A DNA stretch of 38,335 bases. It comes from an uncultured Christensenella sp. GTDB taxonomy: Bacteria; Bacillota; Clostridia; Christensenellales; UBA3700. Position 1 is the first letter of the stretch. Every line of letters starts with the position of its first letter. A model generated the notes under the pieces. It was given only the letters and a program-made list of their open reading frames with translations, did no database searches and was not told where the DNA came from. Location: NCBI GenBank assembly GCA_910579785.1, contig CAJTVJ010000016.1:1-38335 (forward strand), read 5' to 3'. The translations under genes and the position numbers were made by a program. Below, in pieces: positions 31,524 to 38,335 of the stretch.

Positions 31524-32185
31524 TATTTCTTTGCGCTCTTCTGTGCGACGAAATAATCAAACAACAACTCGTCGCTGTACGTCGACTGACCTGTGGCTTT
31601 CAACGTACACTCTTGGATATACTGATAACAGCTCTTCTCCATAATTCTAATTATCTCAAAGGCTTCGTCCATATCCTTGCCTGCGCAGAATACGCCGTGG
31701 TTTGCCATAAAGCAAGCGTTGCGTCCCTGCATAGCTTCCACCGTACCGTTTTTGAGTTTCTTGGTGCCGGGAAGTCCGTACGCGCCCACTCTGCAACTGC
31801 CGCCGACGAGTTTTTGCATCTCGTCGCTCATGACGGGCAATTCTATTCTTGCCGACGCGAGTATCGAGCAGTAAATCGGATGCGAGTGTATCGTAGCGTT
31901 TATCTCAGGTCTTGCCTGCATGATAGCCGCGTGTATCTTTCTTTCGCTGGTAGGTTTCTTACCGTCCGACCACACCGACGGGTCGCTTATCTGCACGACG
32001 GGCATATCTTCCGGCGCAAGCGCGATATAATCAAGACCCGTAGGCGTAACCAGCATATGGTCCTCGTCAAGTCTGACGGCGGTATTGCCCCAAGTGCCCT
32101 GCACAAGATTTTCCGCCAAAAGCGCGACGCCGCTGTCTTTTATTACCTGTCTCAATCTCAGTTCTGTCTCTTTATCCCATGCCAT
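31523..32185 (-). CDS. Class II (FucA/AraD-type) aldolase, active-looking
   Basis: 220 residues of the L-fuculose-phosphate aldolase/epimerase family. It has the phosphate-binding GTWGNTAVR (30-38), catalytic Glu81 in TSERKIHAAI, and all three zinc ligands, His100 and His102 in HSHP and His163 in NHG. Such enzymes split a sugar phosphate into dihydroxyacetone phosphate or a related ketone and an aldehyde. Substrate is unknown; the adjacent FGGY kinase presumably makes the phosphorylated substrate. It lies one base after the degenerate homologue and overlaps mrnC by one base. GAGGTG precedes the ATG. The pair may form a mixed oligomer (inference), since this family works as tetramers. Confidence 0.88.
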   Translation of the reverse strand: MAWDKETELRLRQVIKDSGVALLAENLVQGTWGNTAVRLDEDHMLVTPTGLDYIALAPEDMPVVQISDPSVWSDGKKPTSERKIHAAIMQARPEINATIHSHPIYCSILASARIELPVMSDEMQKLVGGSCRVGAYGLPGTKKLKNGTVEAMQGRNACFMANHGVFCAGKDMDEAFEIIRIMEKSCYQYIQECTLKATGQSTYSDELLFDYFVAQKSAKK

Positions 32186-32186
32186 A

Positions 32187-32852
32187 TTACACCTCGCTTG
32201 CTTCCTTATCGGAAGTCTGTTGATTGTTGTCGCCCTCTTCTTTTGCAGAGAGGTTTTCCTGATTTTTCTTGCTGTATTTCGTCTTATAGATAAATCTCAT
32301 AAGTCTTGCCTCAAAGCCGTTGATGATCATATTTTTGCCTATTACGCTTGACGACACAAAGCAGTGGCTTGCCTTGTCAAGCACCAGCACGCAAGTATAC
32401 GCCTCGTCCATAGTACGTCCCGACGTGATACATCCCTTGTCCTTTACAAGACAGGAGTTTCTGCCCTTCAATGTTTTGATAATGCTGTGGATATTATCCT
32501 CTGCGGTCTTGCAGGTAGGACCTACTATCTGCGCCATATCGTCGAGTATGGCAGGTATCGTGACGCCTGCTTTTGCGACGGGCATGACCCACTTGGGATA
32601 GCACTCGCATATCGCGTTGATATCGCTTCTTTCGTTGTATATCTGCGCATGGTATTTATACTCGCTCTCGGCAGTAAAGATATTCATTTTGACAATATCG
32701 TCTTCTTTAAGCTCTGCAAGTTTTACGCCTGCCTTAGTTATATACATATCGTTGAGTTCGCTGCGCATACTCAACATATCGCTCTCGCCGACGACGCCCT
32801 CGGCGACAAGTCTTTTTGCATACTCTAAAATTGTTTGAACGCTGCTATTCAT
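32187..32852 (-). CDS. Degenerate class II aldolase homologue (metal ligands lost)
   Basis: 221 residues, aligning with the next gene over most of its length. The Glu is kept (Glu64 in ESEYKYHAQI). The zinc-binding HSHP is replaced by ECYP (Glu83, Cys84, Tyr85) and the NHG His by Lys139 (KDKG), so all three histidines are gone. The phosphate loop GTWGNTAVR is also absent (MLSMRSELND at that place). The frame is intact, there is a stop-start overlap (ATGA) with the kinase gene, and only one base separates it from the active paralogue. It is therefore an expressed protein rather than a decaying gene. A regulatory or structural partner is plausible. The last 30 residues are charged and low in complexity. 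Confidence 0.75.
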   Translation of the reverse strand: MNSSVQTILEYAKRLVAEGVVGESDMLSMRSELNDMYITKAGVKLAELKEDDIVKMNIFTAESEYKYHAQIYNERSDINAICECYPKWVMPVAKAGVTIPAILDDMAQIVGPTCKTAEDNIHSIIKTLKGRNSCLVKDKGCITSGRTMDEAYTCVLVLDKASHCFVSSSVIGKNMIINGFEARLMRFIYKTKYSKKNQENLSAKEEGDNNQQTSDKEASEV

Positions 32853-34384
32853 TCTTCATCTCCTTCAAATCTTTTTGAATTGGCTTTTCTATAAGTCTTT
32901 TCCAAGCTGTAATAGATTTGCTTATAGCTCTTAAAAAGCTCGTCATAAATATACTTATTTTGCGGATTAGGTCTATACGTCTTGCTTTCGACGACGAAGT
33001 TTTTCGCCTCTGCAAAGCTCTTCAACTCGCCGAGACCTATAAGCGCGATTATAGCCGCGCCCAACGCGCCTGCGTTTCTTGGATTTTGCACGATGGCAAA
33101 CTCGCTGCCTGTGATATCTGCGATTATCTGCATCCACGCGTCGTCCAACGCGCCGCCGCCGATAATTCTAAACTGTCTGCAATGGAATTTATAATCCTTG
33201 CGGAAATTTTCGAGTATCCACCTGAGGTTGTAGCCTATGCCCTCATAGAGCGCCTTCATGATATGTTCTCTGGTATGGTTGGGGGTGACGTTCCAAAGCG
33301 TAGCTCTCGTGGTCGTAGACGACACCGGACATCTCTCACCCAGCATCCAAGGAGTGCATATCAAATGGTCTGACCCTGCCGGTATGGATTCGATGACCTT
33401 GTCCATATAGGCGTATATGCCGTCGCCCAGCTCCTTTTGTTCTGCGGCGAAGAACTGGTCGCATATCCATTGGATATTGCTTCCTGCCGCCTCTGTGATA
33501 CCGCAGATAAGATTCATTTCCGGGTCTGCCGACTGTATAGCCGCCGCTCCGTGCTTAAACTTGGTCTTAGTCCTACTTGACGCAGCCACCCAAGCCGACG
33601 TGCCGAGGTATATATGTATCTCGCCGTCGCCGTTCATACCGCTGCCGATAGCCGCCGCCTGCGTATCGTCGCAGCCGCCGAAGACCGCAGTGCCGACTTT
33701 AAGTCCCATCTTCTCTGCCGCAGCCTTAGTAAGACCGCTGCCGATCTTGTCGGTACTCTTCACCAACGGCGGAAGTTTTTTCAAATCGATACCGATGAGT
33801 TTAAGCGCGCTCATCCACGTCTTCTTTTTGAGGTCGAGACCATAACTTGACGCGCCCGACAGTTCTGCGACCATCTCGCCTGTGCACTTGAATTTCAAAA
33901 ATCCGTTGACGTCGAGAAAATACTTGGTGTTGTTGTATACGTCGGGACGCTCTTCTTTGAGCCACTGTATCTTCGACACGACGTCCTTGCCCATGATAGG
34001 AGTGCCCGATACCAAAGTAAAGATGCCTTTGCCTCCGACTTTTTTCATAAGCGTCTGAGCCTGTTTTTCTGCTCTGCCGTCAACCCAGGTTATATTGCGG
34101 TGCAATACTCTGCCGTTGGCGTCTATGGGAATGATACCCATAGCCTGCGTAGAAAAGACAACACCCTCAACGTCGCCGGGGTCTATGCCCGTATCCTGCA
34201 TAATCGTCTTTGAAGCGAGACAAACCGCCTCCCAATACTCTTCGGGTTCTTGCTCCACAAAAGCGGGAGCCGGATAATAAGTGGGATAAGGCACCGCCTT
34301 GGATGCCACGATATTACCGTTGAAATCAATAAGCACCGCCTTGTCGGAACTCGTGCCCATATCATGCGCCATTATGTATTTCAT
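32849..34384 (-). CDS. FGGY-family carbohydrate kinase
   Basis: 511 residues, the normal size for xylulokinase, ribulokinase or fuculokinase relatives. The N-terminal ATP-binding motif is HDMGTSSDKAV (8-18). WVDGRAEKQA near 95 is the xylulokinase-like substrate loop. The catalytic Asp lies in GGCDDTQAAAIGSG near 240, and GGGALDDAWMQIIADITG near 415 is the FGGY signature. It phosphorylates a ketose or polyol in the cytoplasm; which one is not readable. It overlaps the degenerate aldolase gene by 4 bases (ATGA) and follows the aminotransferase gene by 117 bases containing small hairpins. AGAGGT precedes the ATG. No sugar transporter or isomerase is encoded beside it. Confidence 0.88.
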   Translation of the reverse strand: MKYIMAHDMGTSSDKAVLIDFNGNIVASKAVPYPTYYPAPAFVEQEPEEYWEAVCLASKTIMQDTGIDPGDVEGVVFSTQAMGIIPIDANGRVLHRNITWVDGRAEKQAQTLMKKVGGKGIFTLVSGTPIMGKDVVSKIQWLKEERPDVYNNTKYFLDVNGFLKFKCTGEMVAELSGASSYGLDLKKKTWMSALKLIGIDLKKLPPLVKSTDKIGSGLTKAAAEKMGLKVGTAVFGGCDDTQAAAIGSGMNGDGEIHIYLGTSAWVAASSRTKTKFKHGAAAIQSADPEMNLICGITEAAGSNIQWICDQFFAAEQKELGDGIYAYMDKVIESIPAGSDHLICTPWMLGERCPVSSTTTRATLWNVTPNHTREHIMKALYEGIGYNLRWILENFRKDYKFHCRQFRIIGGGALDDAWMQIIADITGSEFAIVQNPRNAGALGAAIIALIGLGELKSFAEAKNFVVESKTYRPNPQNKYIYDELFKSYKQIYYSLEKTYRKANSKRFEGDEE

Positions 34385-34407
34385 CTATAATTTTACCTCT
34401 TGATATT

Positions 34408-34440
34408 CCGTCGTATGACGGCGCGGAGACTTCTCTCCGA
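34408..34440 (-). other. Hairpins between aminotransferase and kinase genes
   Basis: CCGTC-(4)-GACGG (34407-34420) and CGGAGA-(4)-TCTCCG (about 34423-34438) stand side by side. Neither has a T run, so they more likely affect mRNA stability than termination. Confidence 0.35.
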
Positions 34441-34501
34441 GATATGTCATAAAGCGCGTAAAAGGCGAACCTACGCGGTCCACCTTCACGCATTTATTCG
34501 A

Positions 34502-36148
34502 TTAGTTTTTCTTTGCCTTAGCCTCGGCAGCTTCTGCCTTAGCAAGCATCTTTTCAGCCTTAGCGTACTTCTTGTCGTTGACGCCCTTATACTTGTTCAT
34601 CTTATACTTAGCGACCTGCTTATCCATCGGCTCGGTTCTCTCTTCGACCATAGCGAACACGTTGTCGAATCTTTCGAGAGCGTCGTCGATTACCTCGTCG
34701 GTGTCAGCCATAGAAGTATAGAGACGCGATCCTGCCAAAGTTACGATACCGTTTGCCATATAAGCGGCGCCCATGTGTTCCATAGCGACCTTTCTGACCA
34801 TGATCATATCCTGCTTTTTGAGGACTTTGAGGAGTGTGAGCATACTCTTTGACGAGAAGTCATAGCTCATTGCGCCCGTACATTCGAGGTGGACGATAGA
34901 GCCTTGGTTGTATGCAACGTACGGCAAGCCGTGTTTTTCTATCAACTTGACGAGACCGTCCGTCAATCTATTGCCTGCTCTGCCCGCCTTAGCGCACGCG
35001 TCTGTCTCCGCAATTTTCTTGATAGCTACGTAACCTGCCATAGCCGACAGCGGATTGGCAGCCAAAGTACCTCCGCAGTATGCCTTCTTTGCTCCGCCTG
35101 CAACGCCTGCCGCGAGGAGCGAAACGTATTCTCTCTTGCCGCCTACGCCGCCTGCTGCCGGATAACCGCCTGCGACGATCTTACCGAATATAGTAAGGTC
35201 AGGTTTGACGTTGAAGAATCCTTGCGCGCCGCCGAGACCAACTCTAAAACCTGTGACGACTTCGTCGAATATAAAGAGCGCGCCGTACTTATGAGCAAGA
35301 TCCAAAGCCTTTTGGTTGTAATCGAAATCGACGGGACGTGTACCTGACTCAGGGCCTACCGGCTCGACGATAACGGCAGCTGTGCCGCCTCTCATTCTCT
35401 TGTTGTATTTGAGATAATCTTCGAGCATGTTGAGGTCGTTAGGTCTTACCTCGTCTATGACCGAGAATATATTATTTGGTATTCCGTGCGATTCAAGGAA
35501 CTGTCTCGTACCCGGCACTTTAAGACCGTAGACCATCTGATCCGACCAGCCGTGGTATGCTCCGCCGACCTTGATAATTCTCTTGTTCTTAGTCTGACAT
35601 CTTGCGATACGTATCGCAGCCATGACCGACTCCGTACCCGAGCCGAGCATTCTGAACATCTCGACGTTGGGCATATTCTTGTTGATTTCCTTTGCGATAA
35701 GGAGTTCTGCCTCGTGGAAAAGACCTGTGACAGGACCGCACTCCTTGATAAGCTTGATAGCCTCTTCCTGCACGTCGGGATAGTTGCTGCCCAAGATAGT
35801 AGGACCGCCTGCCTGCAAGAAGTCGATATATTGGTTGCCGTCGATATCGGTGAGATATGCGCCCTCAGCCTTCACCATGCACATTGGGAATGGCTTGTTG
35901 AACGCCAAATTGTGCTGAACGCCGCCTGGTATATATTTCTTAGCCTCCGCAGTGATCTCCTTTGAGCCTGCGCATTTTTTGTCATAATATTCCGAACATA
36001 TCTCTTTATATTTCTCCTCTGGAATAGAATAAATATTCTTATCCGTAAGGTCAGTAAGACTTTGTTTGATCTCCTGTGCGTTTCCCCAGCGAGTGATGCC
36101 GTAACCCTCGGCAACCTTCTCGGGTAATTCCTTGTATGTAACTTTCAT
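34502..36148 (-). CDS. Class III aminotransferase, glutamate-1-semialdehyde-aminomutase-like
   Basis: 548 residues with a HemL-like core of about 430 (from KKYIPGGVQHNLAFNKPFP near 71). The PLP lysine is Lys323 (FGKIVAGGYPAAGG), the ring-binding Asp295 is in FDEVVTGFR, and GSGTES (169-174) and AYHGW bind cofactor phosphate and ring. It has two extras: an N-terminal extension of about 65 residues and a lysine/alanine-rich tail (KAEKMLAKAEAAEAKAKK). No haem-synthesis gene is near, and the operon goes on to a sugar kinase and aldolases. A sugar- or amino-alcohol-directed transaminase or 1,2-aminomutase is therefore more likely than HemL (inference). It has a strong AAGGAGG site and its own promoter. 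Confidence 0.85.
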   Translation of the reverse strand: MKVTYKELPEKVAEGYGITRWGNAQEIKQSLTDLTDKNIYSIPEEKYKEICSEYYDKKCAGSKEITAEAKKYIPGGVQHNLAFNKPFPMCMVKAEGAYLTDIDGNQYIDFLQAGGPTILGSNYPDVQEEAIKLIKECGPVTGLFHEAELLIAKEINKNMPNVEMFRMLGSGTESVMAAIRIARCQTKNKRIIKVGGAYHGWSDQMVYGLKVPGTRQFLESHGIPNNIFSVIDEVRPNDLNMLEDYLKYNKRMRGGTAAVIVEPVGPESGTRPVDFDYNQKALDLAHKYGALFIFDEVVTGFRVGLGGAQGFFNVKPDLTIFGKIVAGGYPAAGGVGGKREYVSLLAAGVAGGAKKAYCGGTLAANPLSAMAGYVAIKKIAETDACAKAGRAGNRLTDGLVKLIEKHGLPYVAYNQGSIVHLECTGAMSYDFSSKSMLTLLKVLKKQDMIMVRKVAMEHMGAAYMANGIVTLAGSRLYTSMADTDEVIDDALERFDNVFAMVEERTEPMDKQVAKYKMNKYKGVNDKKYAKAEKMLAKAEAAEAKAKKN

Positions 36149-36183
36149 AGTTTGCCTCCTTGAAGTTAAATGTTTACATTAAA

Positions 36184-36213
36184 ATTTTAACACATCTAAT
36201 AGATATTTGTCAA
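36184..36213 (-). promoter_or_regulatory. Promoter of the aminotransferase-kinase-aldolase operon
   Basis: TTGACA (36213-36208) and TAAAAT (36189-36184) are 18 bases apart on the minus strand. A related sequence (AATAGATAATTGACAAATG) occurs about 75 bases upstream near 36270-36288 and repeats the -35 region. It may be a second promoter half or a regulator site. Confidence 0.65.
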
Positions 36214-36346
36214 TATTCAAATTTAAGTTACTTTAAGTATTTATCTAAATATTATGTAATATAATAAAATAGATAATTGACAAATGTCTATGAAAAATCC
36301 ATTATTTAACAAGCTTACTTTTTTTGATAATTATTTTATTTTTTTC

Positions 36347-36376
36347 TTGTTAAAATCCCCTTTGCTATGATATAAT
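36347..36376 (+). promoter_or_regulatory. Extended -10 promoter of the M28 peptidase gene
   Basis: TTGTTA (36347-36352), an 18-base spacer, then TGATATAAT with TATAAT at 36371-36376. The AAGGAG ribosome site lies before the ATG at 36407. Confidence 0.75.
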
Positions 36377-36406
36377 AGATACAGTTAGATATATTAAGGA
36401 GTTTGT

Positions 36407-37687
36407 ATGGAAAACAACCGATACCCACACGGGCAGAAGATGTATGACCTTGTCAAGGAAGTAATTGACGTGACGGGTCCGAGACTGCCTGGCAGCGAAG
36501 AAGAAAAGCAAGGCGCAAAGATAATCGCCGACCAAATTCAAAGAGAGTTGGGCGCGTCTCCGCGCACAGAGACTTTCAAGACGCCGAGGCACGCTTGCAT
36601 AAGCGCGATACCGTGGCTTGGCTGGGGTGCGTTTATCGCATTTGCGGGCTTTTACCTCTCGCCTATCGCGTCGCTGGCAATATCGGCATTCTTGTTGCTG
36701 TTTGCGCTGACGCACATCTTTTATTACAGCCACTTGCTCGACCCGCTCTTCCCCAAAGACCAATCGCAAAACGTGTATGCCGTAATACCGCCGAAATCAG
36801 GCGAAGCTAAATACAACGTAATACTCTCCGCGCATATGGACAGCAGTTGGTGCTGGTTGCATTCATACAAAAACCCCAACACAATGATGATAAAGACGGG
36901 ACTCGGCGTACTCAGCGTCGTCATTCTCATGATAGTATCGATTGTGACGATAATCTTGGAGGCAAGCACAAGCATATCATTTATGGCGCTTAGCAAAGTC
37001 TTTGCCAATATGTCGGCAAACTCTTACAGCGGCAAAGATATCGCAATCGTGATAATGTATTGTCTGCCCGTGCTGTGTCTGCCGGGATTTTATTTCTTGA
37101 CGCAGTACCTATCGTATGACAAGAAGATCGCCGCACCCGGCGCAATGGATAACCTATCTGGCGTAGCCATGTCCATTGAAGTAATCAAGCACTTCCAAAA
37201 CAGCGAAGACGAGATTGCAAAAGACGCAAAGTTTATCGTGCTCGGCACAGGCGCGGAAGAGAGCGGACTTATCGGCGCAATGGCTTTTGCAAAAGCGCAT
37301 AAGGACGACAAAGAGCTTGTCACAGACAACACCTATGCAATCAACCTCGACTCTTTCAGAGATATGGAGCATTTCAACGTCGTCAAAAAGGATACGTTGC
37401 AATTCATACCTTTTGACAAAGAGCTTATCGAGCTTTCTAAACAAGCCATCGAGAATTGCAATCTGCAATCTCATATAATCGAAAATCCCGTCGGAGGCAG
37501 TGACTCCACCGCTTTCGCCAAGGCAGGTATAAAGACCATTACGCTCAACGCGCAAGACCCTCGCCCAACCGATTATTATCACACCACCAACGACGGTATG
37601 GATAATCTCAATATCGACACCTTAGAAAAAGGCTTTGATGTCGTCGTAGAACTCATAAGACTTATCGACAACAAACATAAGGCTTAA
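36407..37687 (+). CDS. M28-family zinc peptidase with membrane segments inside the fold
   Basis: 426 residues. All expected di-zinc residues of an M28 aminopeptidase are present: His143 and Asp145 (SAHMDS), bridging Asp248 (GAMDNLSG), Glu284/Glu285 (GAEESG), Asp315 (NLDSF) and His392 (YYHTTND). Hydrophobic segments interrupt the fold: two near 66-105 before the first metal ligand, and two more at about 166-186 and 212-233 between the first and second ligands. That makes it a membrane-bound peptidase, unlike the classical secreted M28 enzymes. There is no cleavable signal peptide. Which side of the membrane the active site faces is unclear. Single gene, divergent from the sugar operon, with a strong terminator. 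Confidence 0.88.
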   Translation: MENNRYPHGQKMYDLVKEVIDVTGPRLPGSEEEKQGAKIIADQIQRELGASPRTETFKTPRHACISAIPWLGWGAFIAFAGFYLSPIASLAISAFLLLFALTHIFYYSHLLDPLFPKDQSQNVYAVIPPKSGEAKYNVILSAHMDSSWCWLHSYKNPNTMMIKTGLGVLSVVILMIVSIVTIILEASTSISFMALSKVFANMSANSYSGKDIAIVIMYCLPVLCLPGFYFLTQYLSYDKKIAAPGAMDNLSGVAMSIEVIKHFQNSEDEIAKDAKFIVLGTGAEESGLIGAMAFAKAHKDDKELVTDNTYAINLDSFRDMEHFNVVKKDTLQFIPFDKELIELSKQAIENCNLQSHIIENPVGGSDSTAFAKAGIKTITLNAQDPRPTDYYHTTNDGMDNLNIDTLEKGFDVVVELIRLIDNKHKA

Positions 37688-37726
37688 CAATAAGAAAAAC
37701 ACAAACATAAAATCTAATGTATATAT

Positions 37727-37754
37727 ACGGTCACCGAGAGGTGACCGTTTTTTT
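37727..37754 (+). terminator. Terminator of the M28 peptidase gene
   Basis: ACGGTCACC-GAGA-GGTGACCGT, a perfect 9-bp stem with a T run. Its GGTCACC/GGTGACC ends match the tips of the neighbouring palindromic repeat arms. Confidence 0.9.
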
Positions 37755-38226
37755 GTCATTTCGAGCGTAGTCGAGAAGTCTCATCCTTTTTTACTCGTTG
37801 AGATTTCTCCGCGTTGGTCGAGGTGACCATATTTTGCTTACAGACCACCAAGCTTTGGTCATTCTCCCAACGCCTGATATCCCCTACAACTATGACCAAT
37901 ACCAAAGTCAAGTCATTTCGACCGTAGCGGAGAAATCTAATCCTATTATTAACTCGATGAGACTTCTCCATTTCACTGCGTTTCAGTCGAAGTGACAAAA
38001 TTTATTTTAACACGCCAAATTTGAGTACTCCCCCAAAGTTCCATATCCTTAGTAATCGTCACTTTTGTATTAGTTAAGTCACCTCGACCAACGCGGAGAG
38101 GTCTCATCCTTTTTTAACTCGTTGAGATTTCTCCGCTCCGTTACACTTCGGTCGAAATGACCAAAACTTGATTGACTGCAATCAATATCTAGTCACTTCG
38201 AGCGCAGTCGAGAAGTCTAATCCTAT
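37755..38226. repeat. Palindromic repeat block D
   Basis: Three consecutive hairpin units. Unit 1: left arm GTCATTTCGAGCG... (from 37755) to right arm ...GGTCGAGGTGACC (to 37829). A linker with GATATCCCCTACA follows (37830-37912). Unit 2: left arm GTCATTTCGACCG... (37913-37941) to right arm ...CAGTCGAAGTGAC (to 37997). A second linker (37998-38079) leads to unit 3: left arm GTCACCTCGACCAACGCGG (38080-38108) to right arm ...GGTCGAAATGACC (to 38162). A final left arm (38192-38222) precedes the 68-base repeat. The hairpin-linker period is about 165 bases. Confidence 0.8.
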
Positions 38227-38233
38227 TTATACT

Positions 38234-38301
38234 TTGCCTAAATAAAATGCGGAGATTGGTTGTATTTTTGTACGTGCGACGACAACCGAGCGGTGAGCGT
38301 A
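38234..38301. repeat. 68-base exact repeat, copy 2
   Basis: Identical to 6686-6753 over 68 bases, then different. A short frame beginning at the ATG at 38247 stays open to the window end, but it has no ribosome site and shares only the repeat with the other copy. Confidence 0.85.
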
Positions 38302-38335
38302 ATAATATTATCCTTTCGCTTAGTACCGACAAAAT

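Noticed and set aside
34502..36148. Haem biosynthesis gene hemL
   Set aside because: The core resembles HemL, but extensions, the absence of other haem genes and the sugar-gene operon argue against this specific role.
37755..38226. Possible CRISPR array
   Set aside because: Repeats are long imperfect palindromes with alternating arm orientation and conserved linkers, not identical direct repeats with unique spacers, and no cas gene is near.

Overview
The window looks like chromosomal DNA from an uncultured low-GC Gram-positive bacterium of the Clostridia type (Bacillota). The pointers are a tryptophan T-box leader, mini-RNase III, a SigH-like sigma factor, DUF951 and DUF378 proteins, type-I signal peptidase with an N-terminal anchor, and strong AGGAGG ribosome sites with TTGACA/TATAAT promoters. 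A gut Christensenellales-like lineage is my guess, from gene style only. No tRNA, rRNA, CRISPR array, transposase or phage gene was seen. Layout: (1) 1-4500 holds the start of a NAD synthetase gene (minus), a heterodimeric ABC exporter pair (plus) and an acetolactate synthase small subunit. (2) 4611-6268 is an O-antigen-ligase-type membrane protein. (3) 6270-6850 is a block of dispersed repeats. (4) 6852-12743 (minus) encodes a 1963-residue envelope-spanning protein with InlB-type and Ig-like ectodomains, C-terminal membrane segments and a long coiled-coil cytoplasmic tail. (5) 12744-13380 is a second repeat block preceded by matched palindromes. (6) 13381-16542 (minus) holds an XRE regulator, a kinase-fold protein, a cupin, and a stand-alone TrpB2 gene behind a tryptophan T-box. 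(7) 16714-20577 (minus) is a glycolytic operon pgk-tpiA-gpmI. (8) 20600-23189 holds small membrane or unknown genes. (9) 23286-28190 (plus) is an operon: degenerate alpha/beta-hydrolase-like protein, DUF951, signal peptidase I, ACT protein, UPF0210 and rlmB. (10) 28201-28625 is a third repeat block, then a PnuC-type transporter. (11) 29596-36213 (minus) runs from a promoter through a class III aminotransferase, FGGY kinase, two class II aldolase homologues (one without its metal ligands) and mini-RNase III; thyX (own promoter) and a SigH-like gene follow. (12) A membrane-embedded M28 peptidase precedes a fourth repeat block reaching the window edge. The most unusual material is threefold. First, a modular family of palindromic repeats, built from a left arm, right arm, GC-rich module and linker, fills most long intergenic gaps; one right arm lies in frame inside the giant protein gene. 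Second, the aminotransferase/kinase/twin-aldolase cluster looks like an uncharacterised sugar or amino-sugar pathway; it is translationally coupled to an RNA-processing gene and sits where cysS usually lies in related genomes. Third, the giant protein joins a variable-looking ectodomain to a cytoplasmic tail with a distinct C-terminal domain. All functions are read from motifs and context by eye; no database search was run.
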